Positions 25,964-40,922 of a DNA stretch of 64,000 nucleotides are shown one piece after another. This stretch comes from Auanema rhodensis. Lineage: Eukaryota; Nematoda; Chromadorea; Rhabditida; Rhabditidae. The position numbers were made by a program, and so were the translations under genes. The notes below the pieces were generated by a model that made no database searches, was not told where the DNA came from, and worked only from the letters and a program-made list of their open reading frames with translations. The DNA lies in assembly GCA_964057225.1 (NCBI GenBank), contig CAXKVF010000086.1, forward strand, positions 124,001 to 188,000, given 5' to 3'. Positions within the stretch are counted from its first letter, which is position 1; every line of letters starts with the position of its first letter.

Positions 25964-28427
25964 ACCGCATCTCTTTATCTTTCACGTGAAGCGAGTTACA
26001 TACCAAGTGCACATCACGTGTACATTTAATTAGCATAAATTAAAGTTCACGTAAATTTCAAAGTCATGGTTACCCTGAACCAATATCAATAAAAATTTGT
26101 TTTTAGACTAATATGGACATGGGGAATCTAATTTTGAAAACCGCATCTCTTTATCTTTCACGTGAAGCGAGTTACATACCAAGTGCACATCACGTGTACA
26201 TTTAATTAGCATAAATTAAAGTTCACGTAAATTTCAAAGTCATGGTTACCATGCACCAATATCAATAAAAATTTGTTCTTAGACTAATATGGACATGGGG
26301 AATCTAATTTTGAAAACCGCATCTCTTTATCTTTCACGTGAAGCGAGTTACATACCAAGTGCACATCACGTGTACATTTAATTAGCATAAATTAAAGTTC
26401 ACGTAAATTTCAAAGTCATGGTTACCATGAACCAATATCAATAAAAATTTGTTTTTAGACTAATATGGACATGGGGAATCTAATTTTGAAAACCGCATCT
26501 CTTTATCTTTCACGTGAAGCGAGTTACATACCAAGTGCACATCACGTGTACATTTAATTAGCATAAATTAAAGTTCACGTAAATTTCAAAGTCATGGTTA
26601 CCATGCACCAATATCAATAAAAATTTGTTCTTAGACTAATATGGACATGGGGAATCTAATTTTGAAAACCGCATCTCTTTATCTTTCACGTGAAGCGAGT
26701 TACATACCAAGTGCACATCACGTGTACATTTAATTAGCATAAATTAAAGTTCACGTAAATTTCAAAGTCATGGTTACCATGAACCAATATCAATAAAAAT
26801 TTGTTTTTAGACTAATATGGACATGGGGAATCTAATTTTGAAAACCGCATCTCTTTATCTTTCACGTGAAGCGAGTTACATACCAAGTGCACATCACGTG
26901 TACATTTAATTAGCATAAATTAAAGTTCACGTAAACTTCAAAGTCATGGTTACCGTGAAGCAATATCAATAAAAATTTGTTTTTAGACTAATATGGACAT
27001 GGGGAATCTAATTTTGAAAACCGCATCTCTTTATCTTTCACGTGAAGCGAGTTACATACCAAGTGCACATCACGTGTACATTTAATTAGCATAAATTAAA
27101 GTTCACGTAAATTTCAAAGTCATGGTTACCATGAACCAATATCAATAAAAATTTGTTTTTAGACTAATATGGACATGGGGAATCTAATTTTGAAAACCGC
27201 ATCTCTTTATCTTTCACGTGAAGCGAGTTACATACCAAGTGCACATCACGTGTACATTTAATTAGCATAAATTAAAGTTCACGTAAATTTCAAAGTCATG
27301 GTTACCCTGAACCAATATCAATAAAAATTTGTTTTTAGACTAATATGGACATGGGGAATCTAATTTTGAAAACCGCATCTCTTTATCTTTCACGTGAAGC
27401 GAGTTACATACCAAGTGCACATCACGTGTACATTTAATTAGCATAAATTAAAGTTCACGTAAATTTCAAAGTCATGGTTACCATGCACCAATATCAATAA
27501 AAATTTGTTCTTAGACTAATATGGACATGGGGAATCTAATTTTGAAAACCGCATCTCTTTATCTTTCACGTGAAGCGAGTTACATACCAAGTGCACATCA
27601 CGTGTACATTTAATTAGCATAAATTAAAGTTCACGTAAATTTCAAAGTCATGGTTACCATGAACCAATATCAATAAAAATTTGTTTTTAGACTAATATGG
27701 ACATGGGGAATCTAATTTTGAAAACCGCATCTCTTTATCTTTCACGTGAAGCGAGTTACATACCAAGTGCACATCACGTGTACATTTAATTAGCATAAAT
27801 TAAAGTTCACGTAAATTTCAAAGTCATGGTTACCATGCACCAATATCAATAAAAATTTGTTCTTAGACTAATATGGACATGGGGAATCTAATTTTGAAAA
27901 CCGCATCTCTTTATCTTTCACGTGAAGCGAGTTACATACCAAGTGCACATCACGTGTACATTTAATTAGCATAAATTAAAGTTCACGTAAATTTCAAAGT
28001 CATGGTTACCATGAACCAATATCAATAAAAATTTGTTTTTAGACTAATATGGACATGGGGAATCTAATTTTGAAAACCGCATCTCTTTATCTTTCACGTG
28101 AAGCGAGTTACATACCAAGTGCACATCACGTGTACATTTAATTAGCATAAATTAAAGTTCACGTAAACTTCAAAGTCATGGTTACCGTGAAGCAATATCA
28201 ATAAAAATTTGTTTTTAGACTAATATGGACATGGGGAATCTAATTTTGAAAACCGCATCTCTTTATCTTTCACGTGAAGCGAGTTACATACCAAGTGCAC
28301 ATCACGTGTACATTTAATTAGCATAAATTAAAGTTCACGTAAATTTCAAAGTCATGGTTACCATGAACCAATATCAATAAAAATTTGTTCTTAGACTAAT
28401 ATGGACATGGGGAATCTAATTTTGAAA
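25964..28427 (+). repeat. 7-monomer (1,232-bp) HOR, two tandem copies
   Basis: Units 150-156 (25964-27195) and 157-163 (27196-28427) carry the same series: A with ACCCTG, C with C139, A, C with C139, A, G with C93 and ACCGTG, A. TACCCTGAAC is at 26071 and 27303, and TACCGTGAAG at 26951 and 28183, each 1,232 bp apart. The last units differ, because unit 163 has C139 and unit 156 does not. ACCGTG reappears once more in unit 176 (30646). This is a clear two-copy higher-order repeat. Confidence 0.92.
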
Positions 28428-29307
28428 ACCGCATCTCTTTATCTTTCACGTGAAGCGAGTTACATACCAAGTGCACATCACGTGTACATTTAATTAGCAT
28501 AAATTAAAGTTCACGTAAATTTCAAAGTCATGGTTACCATGAACCAATATCAATAAAAATTTGTTTTTAGACTAATATGGACATGGGGAATCTAATTTTG
28601 AAAACCGCATCTCTTTATCTTTCACGTGAAGCGAGTTACATACCAAGTGCACATCACGTGTACATTTAATTAGCATAAATTAAAGTTCACGTAAACATCA
28701 AAGTCATGGTTACCATGAAGCAATATCAATAAAAATTTGTTTTTAGACTAATATGGACATGGGGAATCTAATTTTGAAAACCGCATCTCTTTATCTTTCA
28801 CGTGAAGCGAGTTACATACCAAGTGCACATCACGTGTACATTTAATTAGCATAAATTAAAGTTCACGTAAATTTCAAAGTCATGGTTACCATGAACCAAT
28901 ATCAATAAAAATTTGTTTTTAGACTAATATGGACATGGGGAATCTAATTTTGAAAACCGCATCTCTTTATCTTTCACGTGAAGCGAGTTACATACCAAGT
29001 GCACATCACGTGTACATTTAATTAGCATAAATTAAAGTTCACGTAAATTTCAAAGTCATGGTTACCATGAACCAATATCAATAAAATTTTGTTTTTAGAC
29101 TAATATGGACATGGGGAATCTAATTTTGAAAACCGCATCTCTTTATCTTTCACGTGAAGCGAGTTACATACCAAGTGCACATCACGTGTACATTTAATTA
29201 GCATAAATTAAAGTTCACGTAAATTTCAAAGTCATGGTTACCATGAACCAATATCAATAAAAATTTGTTTTTAGACTAATATGGACATGGGGAATCTAAT
29301 TTTGAAA

Positions 29308-30714
29308 ACCGCATCTCTTTATCTTTCACGTGAAGCGAGTTACATACCAAGTGCACATCACGTGTACATTTAATTAGCATAAATTAAAGTTCACGTAAAT
29401 TTCAAAGTCATGGTTACCATGAAGCAATATCAATAAAAATTTGTTTTTAGACTAATATGGACATGGGGAATTTAATTTTGAAAACCGCATCTCTTTATCT
29501 TTCACTTGAAGCGAGTTACATACCAAGTGCACATCACGTGTACATTTAATTAGCATAAATTAAAGTTCACGTAAATTTCAAAGTCATGGTTACCATGAAC
29601 CAATATCAATAAAAATTTGTTTTTAGACTAATATGGACATGGGGAATCTAATTTTGAAAACCGCATCTCTTTATCTTTCACGTGAAGCGAGTTACATACC
29701 AAGTGCACATCACGTGTACATTTAATTAGCATAAATTAAAGTTCACGTAAATTTCAAAGTCATGGTTACCATGAACCAATATCAATAAAAATTTGTTTTT
29801 AGACTAATATGGACATGGGGAATCTAATTTTGAAAACCGCATCTCTTTATCTTTCACGTGAAGCGAGTTACATACCAAGTGCACATCACGTGTACATTTA
29901 ATTAGCATAAATTAAAGTTCACGTAAATTTCAAAGTCATGGTTACCATGAACCAATATCAATAAAAATTTGTTTTTAGACTAATATGGACATGGGGAATC
30001 TAATTTTGAAAACCGCATCTCTTTATCTTTCACGTGAAGCGAGTTACATACCAAGTGCACATCACGTGTACATTTAATTAGCATAAATTAAAGTTCACGT
30101 AAATTTCAAAGTCATGGTTACCATGAAGCAATATCAATAAAAATTTGTTTTTAGACTAATATGGACATGGGGAATTTAATTTTGAAAACCGCATCTCTTT
30201 ATCTTTCACTTGAAGCGAGTTACATACCAAGTGCACATCACGTGTACATTTAATTAGCATAAATTAAAGTTCACGTAAATTTCAAAGTCATGGTTACCAT
30301 GAACCAATATCAATAAAAATTTGTTTTAGACTAATATGGACATGGGGAATCTAATTTTGAAAACCGCATCTCTTTATCTTTCACGTGAAGCGAGTTACAT
30401 ACCAAGTGCACATCACGTGTACATTTAATTAGCATAAATTAAAGTTCACGTAAATTTCAAAGTCATGGTTACCATGAACCAATATCAATAAAAATTTGTT
30501 TTTAGACTAATATGGACATGGGGAATTTAATTTTGAAAACCGCATCTCTTTATCTTTCACTTGAAGCGAGTTACATACCAAGTGCACATCACGTGTACAT
30601 TTAATTAGCATAAATTAAAGTTCACGTAAACTTCAAAGTCATGGTTACCGTGAAGCAATATCAATAAAAATTTGTTTTTAGACTAATATGGACATGGGGA
30701 ATCTAATTTTGAAA
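29308..30714 (+). repeat. 4-monomer periodic block marked by GAATTTAA and CACTTG
   Basis: GGAATTTAA near the end of one unit is followed in the next by TTCACTTGAA in three places: units 169/170, 173/174 and 175/176. TTCACTTGAA starts at 29501, 30205 and 30556. The first spacing is 704 bp (4 units). The second is 351 bp, two units minus the one-base deletion in unit 174. In unit 176 the CACTTG start is joined to a C93/ACCGTG/G117 remainder otherwise seen in units 155 and 162, so that monomer is a mosaic of two lineages. Confidence 0.85.
30188..30362 (+). repeat. 175-bp monomer with single-base deletion (unit 174)
   Basis: The five-T run at monomer positions 137-141 is four T here (TTGTTTTAGAC at about 30321), so the next unit starts at 30363. 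No other net length change occurs from there to the end of the window: 191 units of exactly 176 bp follow. Together with unit 98 this gives only two single-base length changes in 64 kb, both in A/T runs, consistent with replication slippage or with rare homopolymer assembly error. Confidence 0.9.
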
Positions 30715-31066
30715 ACCGCATCTCTTTATCTTTCACGTGAAGCGAGTTACATACCAAGTGCACATCACGTGTACATTTAATTAGCATAAATTAAAGTTCA
30801 CGTAAATTTCAAAGTCATGGTTACCATGAACCAATATCAATAAAAATTTGTTTTTAGACTAATATGGACATGGGGAATCTAATTTTGAAAACCGCATCTC
30901 TTTATCTTTCACGTGAAGCGAGTTACATACCAAGTGCACATCACGTGTACATTTAATTAGCATAAATTAAAGTTCACGTAAATTTCAAAGTCATGGTTAC
31001 CATGAACCAATATCAATAAAAATTTGTTTTTAGACTAATATGGACATGGGGAATCTAATTTTGAAA

Positions 31067-32122
31067 ACCGCATCTCTTTATCTTTCACGTGAAGCGAGTT
31101 ACATACCAAGTGCACATCACGTGTACATTTAATTAGCATAAATTAAAGTTCACGTAAATTTCAAAGTCATGGTTACCATGCACCAATATCAATAAAAATT
31201 TGTTCTTAGACTAATATGGACATGGGGAATCTAATTTTGAAAACCGCATCTCTTTATCTTTCACGTGAAGCGAGTTACATACCAAGTGCACATCACGTGT
31301 ACATTTAATTAGCATAAATTAAAGTTCACGTAAACTTCAAAGTCATGGTTACCATGAAGCAATATCAATAAAAATTTGTTTTTAGACTAATATGGACATG
31401 GGGAATCTAATTTTGAAAACCGCATCTCTTTATCTTTCACGTGAAGCGAGTTACATACCAAGTGCACATCACGTGTACATTTAATTAGCATAAATTAAAG
31501 TTCACGTAAATTTCAAAGTCATGGTTACCATGAACCAATATCAATAAAAATTTGTTTTTAGACTAATATGGACATGGGGAATCTAATTTTGAAAACCGCA
31601 TCTCTTTATCTTTCACGTGAAGCGAGTTACATACCAAGTGCACATCACGTGTACATTTAATTAGCATAAATTAAAGTTCACGTAAATTTCAAAGTCATGG
31701 TTACCATGCACCAATATCAATAAAAATTTGTTCTTAGACTAATATGGACATGGGGAATCTAATTTTGAAAACCGCATCTCTTTATCTTTCACGTGAAGCG
31801 AGTTACATACCAAGTGCACATCACGTGTACATTTAATTAGCATAAATTAAAGTTCACGTAAACTTCAAAGTCATGGTTACCATGAAGCAATATCAATAAA
31901 AATTTGTTTTTAGACTAATATGGACATGGGGAATCTAATTTTGAAAACCGCATCTCTTTATCTTTCACGTGAAGCGAGTTACATACCAAGTGCACATCAC
32001 GTGTACATTTAATTAGCATAAATTAAAGTTCACGTAAATTTCAAAGTCATGGTTACCATGAACCAATATCAATAAAAATTTGTTTTTAGACTAATATGGA
32101 CATGGGGAATCTAATTTTGAAA
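31067..32122 (+). repeat. 3-monomer (528-bp) HOR, two copies
   Basis: Units 179-181 and 182-184 both run C type with C139, G type with C93, then plain A. I noticed no difference between the two copies. This C139 to C93/G117 order also starts the 6-unit HOR at 32827, so the trimer may be the seed from which the longer repeat was built, or a shortened derivative of it. Confidence 0.85.
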
Positions 32123-32826
32123 ACCGCATCTCTTTATCTTTCACGTGAAGCGAGTTACATACCAAGTGCACATCACGTGTACATTTAATTAGCATAAATT
32201 AATGTTCACGTAAATTTCAAAGTCATGGTTACCATGAACCAATATCAATAAAAATTTGTTTTTAGACTAATATGGACATGGGGAATCTAATTTTGAAAAC
32301 CGCATCTCTTTATCTTTCACGTGAAGCGAGTTACATACCAAGTGCACATCACGTGTACATTTAATTAGCATAAATTAAAGTTCACGTAAATTTCAAAGTC
32401 ATGGTTACCATGAACCAATATCAATAAAAATTTGTTTTTAGACTAATATGGACATGGGGAATCTAATTTTGAAAACCGCATCTCTTTATCTTTCACGTGA
32501 AGCGAGTTACATACCAAGTGCACATCACGTGTACATTTAATTAGCATAAATTAAAGTTCACGTAAATTTCAAAGTCATGGTTACCATGAACCAATATCAA
32601 TAAAAATTTGTTTTTAGACTAATATGGACATGGGGAATCTAATTTTGAAAACCGCATCTCTTTATCTTTCACGTGAAGCGAGTTACATACCAAGTGCACA
32701 TCACGTGTACATTTAATTAGCATAAATTAAAGTTCACGTAAATTTCAAAGTCATGGTTACCATGAACCAATATCAATAAAAATTTGTTTTTAGACTAATA
32801 TGGACATGGGGAATCTAATTTTGAAA

Positions 32827-34938
32827 ACCGCATCTCTTTATCTTTCACGTGAAGCGAGTTACATACCAAGTGCACATCACGTGTACATTTAATTAGCATA
32901 AATTAAAGTTCACGTAAATTTCAAAGTCATGGTTACCATGCACCAATATCAATAAAAATTTGTTCTTAGACTAATATGGACATGGGGAATCTAATTTTGA
33001 AAACCGCATCTCTTTATCTTTCACGTGAAGCGAGTTACATACCAAGTGCACATCACGTGTACATTTAATTAGCATAAATTAAAGTTCACGTAAACTTCAA
33101 AGTCATGGTTACCATGAAGCAATATCAATAAAAATTTGTTTTTAGACTAATATGGACATGGGGAATCTAATTTTGAAAACCGCATCTCTTTATCTTTCAC
33201 GTGAAGCGAGTTACATACCAAGTGCACATCACGTGTACATTTAATTAGCATAAATTAAAGTTCACGTAAATTTCAAAGTCATGGTTACCATGAACCAATA
33301 TCAATAAAAATTTGTTCTTAGACTAATATGGACATGGGGAATCTAATTTTGAAAACCGCATCTCTTTATCTTTCACGTGAAGCGAGTTACATACCAAGTG
33401 CACATCACGTGTACATTTAATTAGCATAAATTAAAGTTCACGTAAATTTCAAAGTCATGGTTACCATGAACCAATATCAATAAAAATTTGTTTTTAGACT
33501 AATATGGACATGGGGAATCTAATTTTGAAAACCGCATCTCTTTATCTTTCACGTGAAGCGAGTTACATACCAAGTGCACATCACGTGTACATTTAATTAG
33601 CATAAATTAAAGTTCACGTAAACTTCAAAGTCATGGTTACCATGAAGCAATATCAATAAAAATTTGTTTTTAGACTAATATGGACATGGGGAATCTAATT
33701 TTGAAAACCGCATCTCTTTATCTTTCACGTGAAGCGAGTTACATACCAAGTGCACATCACGTGTACATTTAATTAGCATAAATTAAAGTTCACGTAAATT
33801 TCAAAGTCATGGTTACCATGAACCAATATCAATAAAAATTTGTTTTTAGACTAATATGGACATGGGGAATCTAATTTTGAAAACCGCATCTCTTTATCTT
33901 TCACGTGAAGCGAGTTACATACCAAGTGCACATCACGTGTACATTTAATTAGCATAAATTAAAGTTCACGTAAATTTCAAAGTCATGGTTACCATGCACC
34001 AATATCAATAAAAATTTGTTCTTAGACTAATATGGACATGGGGAATCTAATTTTGAAAACCGCATCTCTTTATCTTTCACGTGAAGCGAGTTACATACCA
34101 AGTGCACATCACGTGTACATTTAATTAGCATAAATTAAAGTTCACGTAAACTTCAAAGTCATGGTTACCATGAAGCAATATCAATAAAAATTTGTTTTTA
34201 GACTAATATGGACATGGGGAATCTAATTTTGAAAACCGCATCTCTTTATCTTTCACGTGAAGCGAGTTACATACCAAGTGCACATCACGTGTACATTTAA
34301 TTAGCATAAATTAAAGTTCACGTAAATTTCAAAGTCATGGTTACCATGAACCAATATCAATAAAAATTTGTTCTTAGACTAATATGGACATGGGGAATCT
34401 AATTTTGAAAACCGCATCTCTTTATCTTTCACGTGAAGCGAGTTACATACCAAGTGCACATCACGTGTACATTTAATTAGCATAAATTAAAGTTCACGTA
34501 AATTTCAAAGTCATGGTTACCATGAACCAATATCAATAAAAATTTGTTTTTAGACTAATATGGACATGGGGAATCTAATTTTGAAAACCGCATCTCTTTA
34601 TCTTTCACGTGAAGCGAGTTACATACCAAGTGCACATCACGTGTACATTTAATTAGCATAAATTAAAGTTCACGTAAACTTCAAAGTCATGGTTACCATG
34701 AAGCAATATCAATAAAAATTTGTTTTTAGACTAATATGGACATGGGGAATCTAATTTTGAAAACCGCATCTCTTTATCTTTCACGTGAAGCGAGTTACAT
34801 ACCAAGTGCACATCACGTGTACATTTAATTAGCATAAATTAAAGTTCACGTAAATTTCAAAGTCATGGTTACCATGAACCAATATCAATAAAAATTTGTT
34901 TTTAGACTAATATGGACATGGGGAATCTAATTTTGAAA
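32827..34938 (+). repeat. 6-monomer (1,056-bp) HOR type I, two tandem copies
   Basis: Units 189-194 (32827-33882) and 195-200 (33883-34938) each run: C with C139; G with C93; A with C139; A; G with C93; A. All six types match in order and I noticed no private difference, so the copies look nearly or fully identical. A related but rearranged hexamer occurs at 35995. Confidence 0.9.
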
Positions 34939-35994
34939 ACCGCATCTCTTTATCTTTCACGTGAAGCGAGTTACATACCAAGTGCACATCACGTGTACAT
35001 TTAATTAGCATAAATTAAAGTTCACGTAAATTTCAAAGTCATGGTTACCATGAACCAATATCAATAAAAATTTGTTTTTAGACTAATATGGACATGGGGA
35101 ATCTAATTTTGAAAACCGCATCTCTTTATCTTTCACGTGAAGCGAGTTACATACCAAGTGCACATCACGTGTACATTTAATTAGCATAAATTAAAGTTCA
35201 CGTAAATTTCAAAGTCATGGTTACCATGAACCAATATCAATAAAAATTTGTTTTTAGACTAATATGGACATGGGGAATCTAATTTTGAAAACCGCATCTC
35301 TTTATCTTTCACGTGAAGCGAGTTACATACCAAGTGCACATCACGTGTACATTTAATTACCATAAATTAAAGTTCACGTAAATTTCAAAGTCATGGTTAC
35401 CATGAACCAATATCAATAAAAATTTGTTTTTAGACTAATATGGACATGGGGAATCTAATTTTGAAAACCGCATCTCTTTATCTTTCACGTGAAGCGAGTT
35501 ACATACCAAGTGCACATCACGTGTACATTTAATTAGCATAAATTAAAGTTCACGTAAAATTCAAAGTCATGGTTACCATGAACCAATATCAATAAAAATT
35601 TGTTTTTAGACTAATATGGACATGGGGAATCTAATTTTGAAAACCGCATCTCTTTATCTTTCACGTGAAGCGAGTTACATACCAAGTGCACATCACGTGT
35701 ACATTTAATTAGCATAAATTAAAGTTCACGTAAACTTCAAAGTCATGGTTACCATGAACCAATATCAATAAAAATTTGTTTTTAGACTAATATGGACATG
35801 GGGAATCTAATTTTGAAAACCGCATCTCTTTATCTTTCACGTGAAGCGAGTTACATACCAAGTGCACATCACGTGTACATTTAATTAGCATAAATTAAAG
35901 TTCACGTAAATTTCAAAGTCATGGTTACCATGAACCAATATCAATAAAAATTTGTTTTTAGACTAATATGGACATGGGGAATCTAATTTTGAAA

Positions 35995-38106
35995 ACCGCA
36001 TCTCTTTATCTTTCACGTGAAGCGAGTTACATACCAAGTGCACATCACGTGTACATTTAATTAGCATAAATTAAAGTTCACGTAAATTTCAAAGTCATGG
36101 TTACCATGCACCAATATCAATAAAAATTTGTTCTTAGACTAATATGGACATGGGGAATCTAATTTTGAAAACCGCATCTCTTTATCTTTCACGTGAAGCG
36201 AGTTACATACCAAGTGCACATCACGTGTACATTTAATTAGCATAAATTAAAGTTCACGTAAATTTCAAAGTCATGGTTACCATGAACCAATATCAATAAA
36301 AATTTGTTTTTAGACTAATATGGACATGGGGAATCTAATTTTGAAAACCGCATCTCTTTATCTTTCACGTGAAGCGAGTTACATACCAAGTGCACATCAC
36401 GTGTACATTTAATTAGCATAAATTAAAGTTCACGTAAACTTCAAAGTCATGGTTACCATGAAGCAATATCAATAAAAATTTGTTTTTAGACTAATATGGA
36501 CATGGGGAATCTAATTTTGAAAACCGCATCTCTTTATCTTTCACGTGAAGCGAGTTACATACCAAGTGCACATCACGTGTACATTTAATTAGCATAAATT
36601 AAAGTTCACGTAAATTTCAAAGTCATGGTTACCATGAACCAATATCAATAAAAATTTGTTCTTAGACTAATATGGACATGGGGAATCTAATTTTGAAAAC
36701 CGCATCTCTTTATCTTTCACGTGAAGCGAGTTACATACCAAGTGCACATCACGTGTACATTTAATTAGCATAAATTAAAGTTCACGTAAATTTCAAAGTC
36801 ATGGTTACCATGAACCAATATCAATAAAAATTTGTTTTTAGACTAATATGGACATGGGGAATCTAATTTTGAAAACCGCATCTCTTTATCTTTCACGTGA
36901 AGCGAGTTACATACCAAGTGCACATCACGTGTACATTTAATTAGCATAAATTAAAGTTCACGTAAACTTCAAAGTCATGGTTACCATGAAGCAATATCAA
37001 TAAAAATTTGTTTTTAGACTAATATGGACATGGGGAATCTAATTTTGAAAACCGCATCTCTTTATCTTTCACGTGAAGCGAGTTACATACCAAGTGCACA
37101 TCACGTGTACATTTAATTAGCATAAATTAAAGTTCACGTAAATTTCAAAGTCATGGTTACCATGCACCAATATCAATAAAAATTTGTTCTTAGACTAATA
37201 TGGACATGGGGAATCTAATTTTGAAAACCGCATCTCTTTATCTTTCACGTGAAGCGAGTTACATACCAAGTGCACATCACGTGTACATTTAATTAGCATA
37301 AATTAAAGTTCACGTAAATTTCAAAGTCATGGTTACCATGAACCAATATCAATAAAAATTTGTTTTTAGACTAATATGGACATGGGGAATCTAATTTTGA
37401 AAACCGCATCTCTTTATCTTTCACGTGAAGCGAGTTACATACCAAGTGCACATCACGTGTACATTTAATTAGCATAAATTAAAGTTCACGTAAACTTCAA
37501 AGTCATGGTTACCATGAAGCAATATCAATAAAAATTTGTTTTTAGACTAATATGGACATGGGGAATCTAATTTTGAAAACCGCATCTCTTTATCTTTCAC
37601 GTGAAGCGAGTTACATACCAAGTGCACATCACGTGTACATTTAATTAGCATAAATTAAAGTTCACGTAAATTTCAAAGTCATGGTTACCATGAACCAATA
37701 TCAATAAAAATTTGTTCTTAGACTAATATGGACATGGGGAATCTAATTTTGAAAACCGCATCTCTTTATCTTTCACGTGAAGCGAGTTACATACCAAGTG
37801 CACATCACGTGTACATTTAATTAGCATAAATTAAAGTTCACGTAAATTTCAAAGTCATGGTTACCATGAACCAATATCAATAAAAATTTGTTTTTAGACT
37901 AATATGGACATGGGGAATCTAATTTTGAAAACCGCATCTCTTTATCTTTCACGTGAAGCGAGTTACATACCAAGTGCACATCACGTGTACATTTAATTAG
38001 CATAAATTAAAGTTCACGTAAACTTCAAAGTCATGGTTACCATGAAGCAATATCAATAAAAATTTGTTTTTAGACTAATATGGACATGGGGAATCTAATT
38101 TTGAAA
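35995..38106 (+). repeat. 6-monomer (1,056-bp) HOR type II, two tandem copies
   Basis: Units 207-212 (35995-37050) and 213-218 (37051-38106) each run: C with C139; A; G with C93; A with C139; A; G with C93. Read cyclically from the first G, this matches the type I hexamer except that the final A and C/C139 units are swapped. The copies appear identical by eye. The next unit (219) carries C141, the only one outside zone 4. Confidence 0.9.
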
Positions 38107-40922
38107 ACCGCATCTCTTTATCTTTCACGTGAAGCGAGTTACATACCAAGTGCACATCACGTGTACATTTAATTAGCATAAATTAAAGTTCACGTAAATT
38201 TCAAAGTCATGGTTACCATGAACCAATATCAATAAAAATTTGTTTTCAGACTAATATGGACATGGGGAATCTAATTTTGAAAACCGCATCTCTTTATCTT
38301 TCACGTGAAGCGAGTTACATACCAAGTGCACATCACGTGTACATTTAATTAGCATAAATTAAAGTTCACGTAAATTTCAAAGTCATGGTTACCATGAACC
38401 AATATCAATAAAAATTTGTTTTTAGACTAATATGGACATGGGGAATCTAATTTTGAAAACCGCATCTCTTTATCTTTCACGTGAAGCGAGTTACATACCA
38501 AGTGCACATCACGTGTACATTTAATTAGCATAAATTAAAGTTCACGTAAATTTCAAAGTCATGGTTACCATGAACCAATATCAATAAAAATTTGTTTTTA
38601 GACTAATATGGACATGGGGAATCTAATTTTGAAAACCGCATCTCTTTATCTTTCACGTGAAGCGAGTTACATACCAAGTGCACATCACGTGTACATTTAA
38701 TTAGCATAAATTAAAGTTCACGTAAACTTCAAAGTCATGGTTACCATGCACCAATATCAATAAAAATTTGTTTTTAGACTAATATGGACATGGGGAATCT
38801 AATTTTGAAAACCGCATCTCTTTATCTTTCACGTGAAGCGAGTTACATACCAAGTGCACATCACGTGTACATTTAATTAGCATAAATTAAAGTTCACGTA
38901 AATTTCAAAGTCATGGTTACCATGAACCAATATCAATAAAAATTTGTTTTTAGACTAATATGGACATGGGGAATCTAATTTTGAAAACCGCATCTCTTTA
39001 TCTTTCACGTGAAGCGAGTTACATACCAAGTGCACATCACGTGTACATTTAATTAGCATAAATTAAAGTTCACGTAAATTTCAAAGTCATGGTTACCATG
39101 AACCAATATCAATAAAAATTTGTTTTTAGACTAATATGGACATGGGGAATCTAATTTTGAAAACCGCATCTCTTTATCTTTCACGTGAAGCGAGTTACAT
39201 ACCAAGTGCACATCACGTGTACATTTAATTAGCATAAATTAAAGTTCACGTAAATTTCAAAGTCATGGTTACCATGAAGCAATATCAATAAAAATTTGTT
39301 TTTAGACTAATATGGACATGGGGAATCTAATTTTGAAAACCGCATCTCTTTATCTTTCACGTGAAGCGAGTTACATACCAAGTGCACATCACGTGTACAT
39401 TTAATTAGCATAAATTAAAGTTCACGTAAATTTCAAAGTCATGGTTACCATGAACCAATATCAATAAAAATTTGTTTTTAGACTAATATGGACATGGGGA
39501 ATCTAATTTTGAAAACCGCATCTCTTTATCTTTCACGTGAAGCGAGTTACATACCAAGTGCACATCACGTGTACATTTAATTAGCATAAATTAAAGTTCA
39601 CGTAAATTTCAAAGTCATGGTTACCATGAACCAATATAAATAAAAATTTGTTTTTAGACTAATATGGACATGGGGAATCTAATTTTGAAAACCGCATCTC
39701 TTTATCTTTCACGTGAAGCGAGTTACATACCAAGTGCACATCACGTGTACATTTAATTAGCATAAATTAAAGTTCACGTAAATTTCAAAGTCATGGTTAC
39801 CATGAACCAATATCAATAAAAATTTGTTTTTAGACTAATATGGACATGGGGAATCTAATTTTGAAAACCGCATCTCTTTATCTTTCACGTGAAGCGAGTT
39901 ACATACCAAGTGCACATCACGTGTACATTTAATTAGCATAAATTAAAGTTCACGTAAATTTCAAAGTCATGGTTACCATGCACCAATATCAATAAAAATT
40001 TGTTCTTAGACTAATATGGACATGGGGAATCTAATTTTGAAAACCGCATCTCTTTATCTTTCACGTGAAGCGAGTTACATACCAAGTGCACATCACGTGT
40101 ACATTTAATTAGCATAAATTAAAGTTCACGTAAATTTCAAAGTCATGGTTACCATGAACCAATATCAATAAAAATTTGTTTTTAGACTAATATGGACATG
40201 GGGAATCTAATTTTGAAAACCGCATCTCTTTATCTTTCACGTGAAGCGAGTTACATACCAAGTGCACATCACGTGTACATTTAATTAGCATAAATTAAAG
40301 TTCACGTAAATTTCAAAGTCATGGTTACCATGAACCAATATCAATAAAAATTTGTTCTTAGACTAATATGGACATGGGGAATCTAATTTTGAAAACCGCA
40401 TCTCTTTATCTTTCACGTGAAGCGAGTTACATACCAAGTGCACATCACGTGTACATTTAATTAGCATAAATTAAAGTTCACGTAAATTTCAAAGTCATGG
40501 TTACCATGAACCAATATCAATAAAAATTTGTTTTTAGACTAATATGGACATGGGGAATCTAATTTTGAAAACCGCATCTCTTTATCTTTCACGTGAAGCG
40601 AGTTACATACCAAGTGCACATCACGTGTACATTTAATTAGCATAAATTAAAGTTCACGTAAATTTCAAAGTCATGGTTACCATGAAGCAATATCAATAAA
40701 AATTTGTTTTTAGACTAATATGGACATGGGGAATCTAATTTTGAAAACCGCATCTCTTTATCTTTCACGTGAAGCGAGTTACATACCAAGTGCACATCAC
40801 GTGTACATTTAATTAGCATAAATTAAAGTTCACGTAAATTTCAAAGTCATGGTTACCATGAACCAATATCAATAAAAATTTGTTCTTAGACTAATATGGA
40901 CATGGGGAATCTAATTTTGAAA

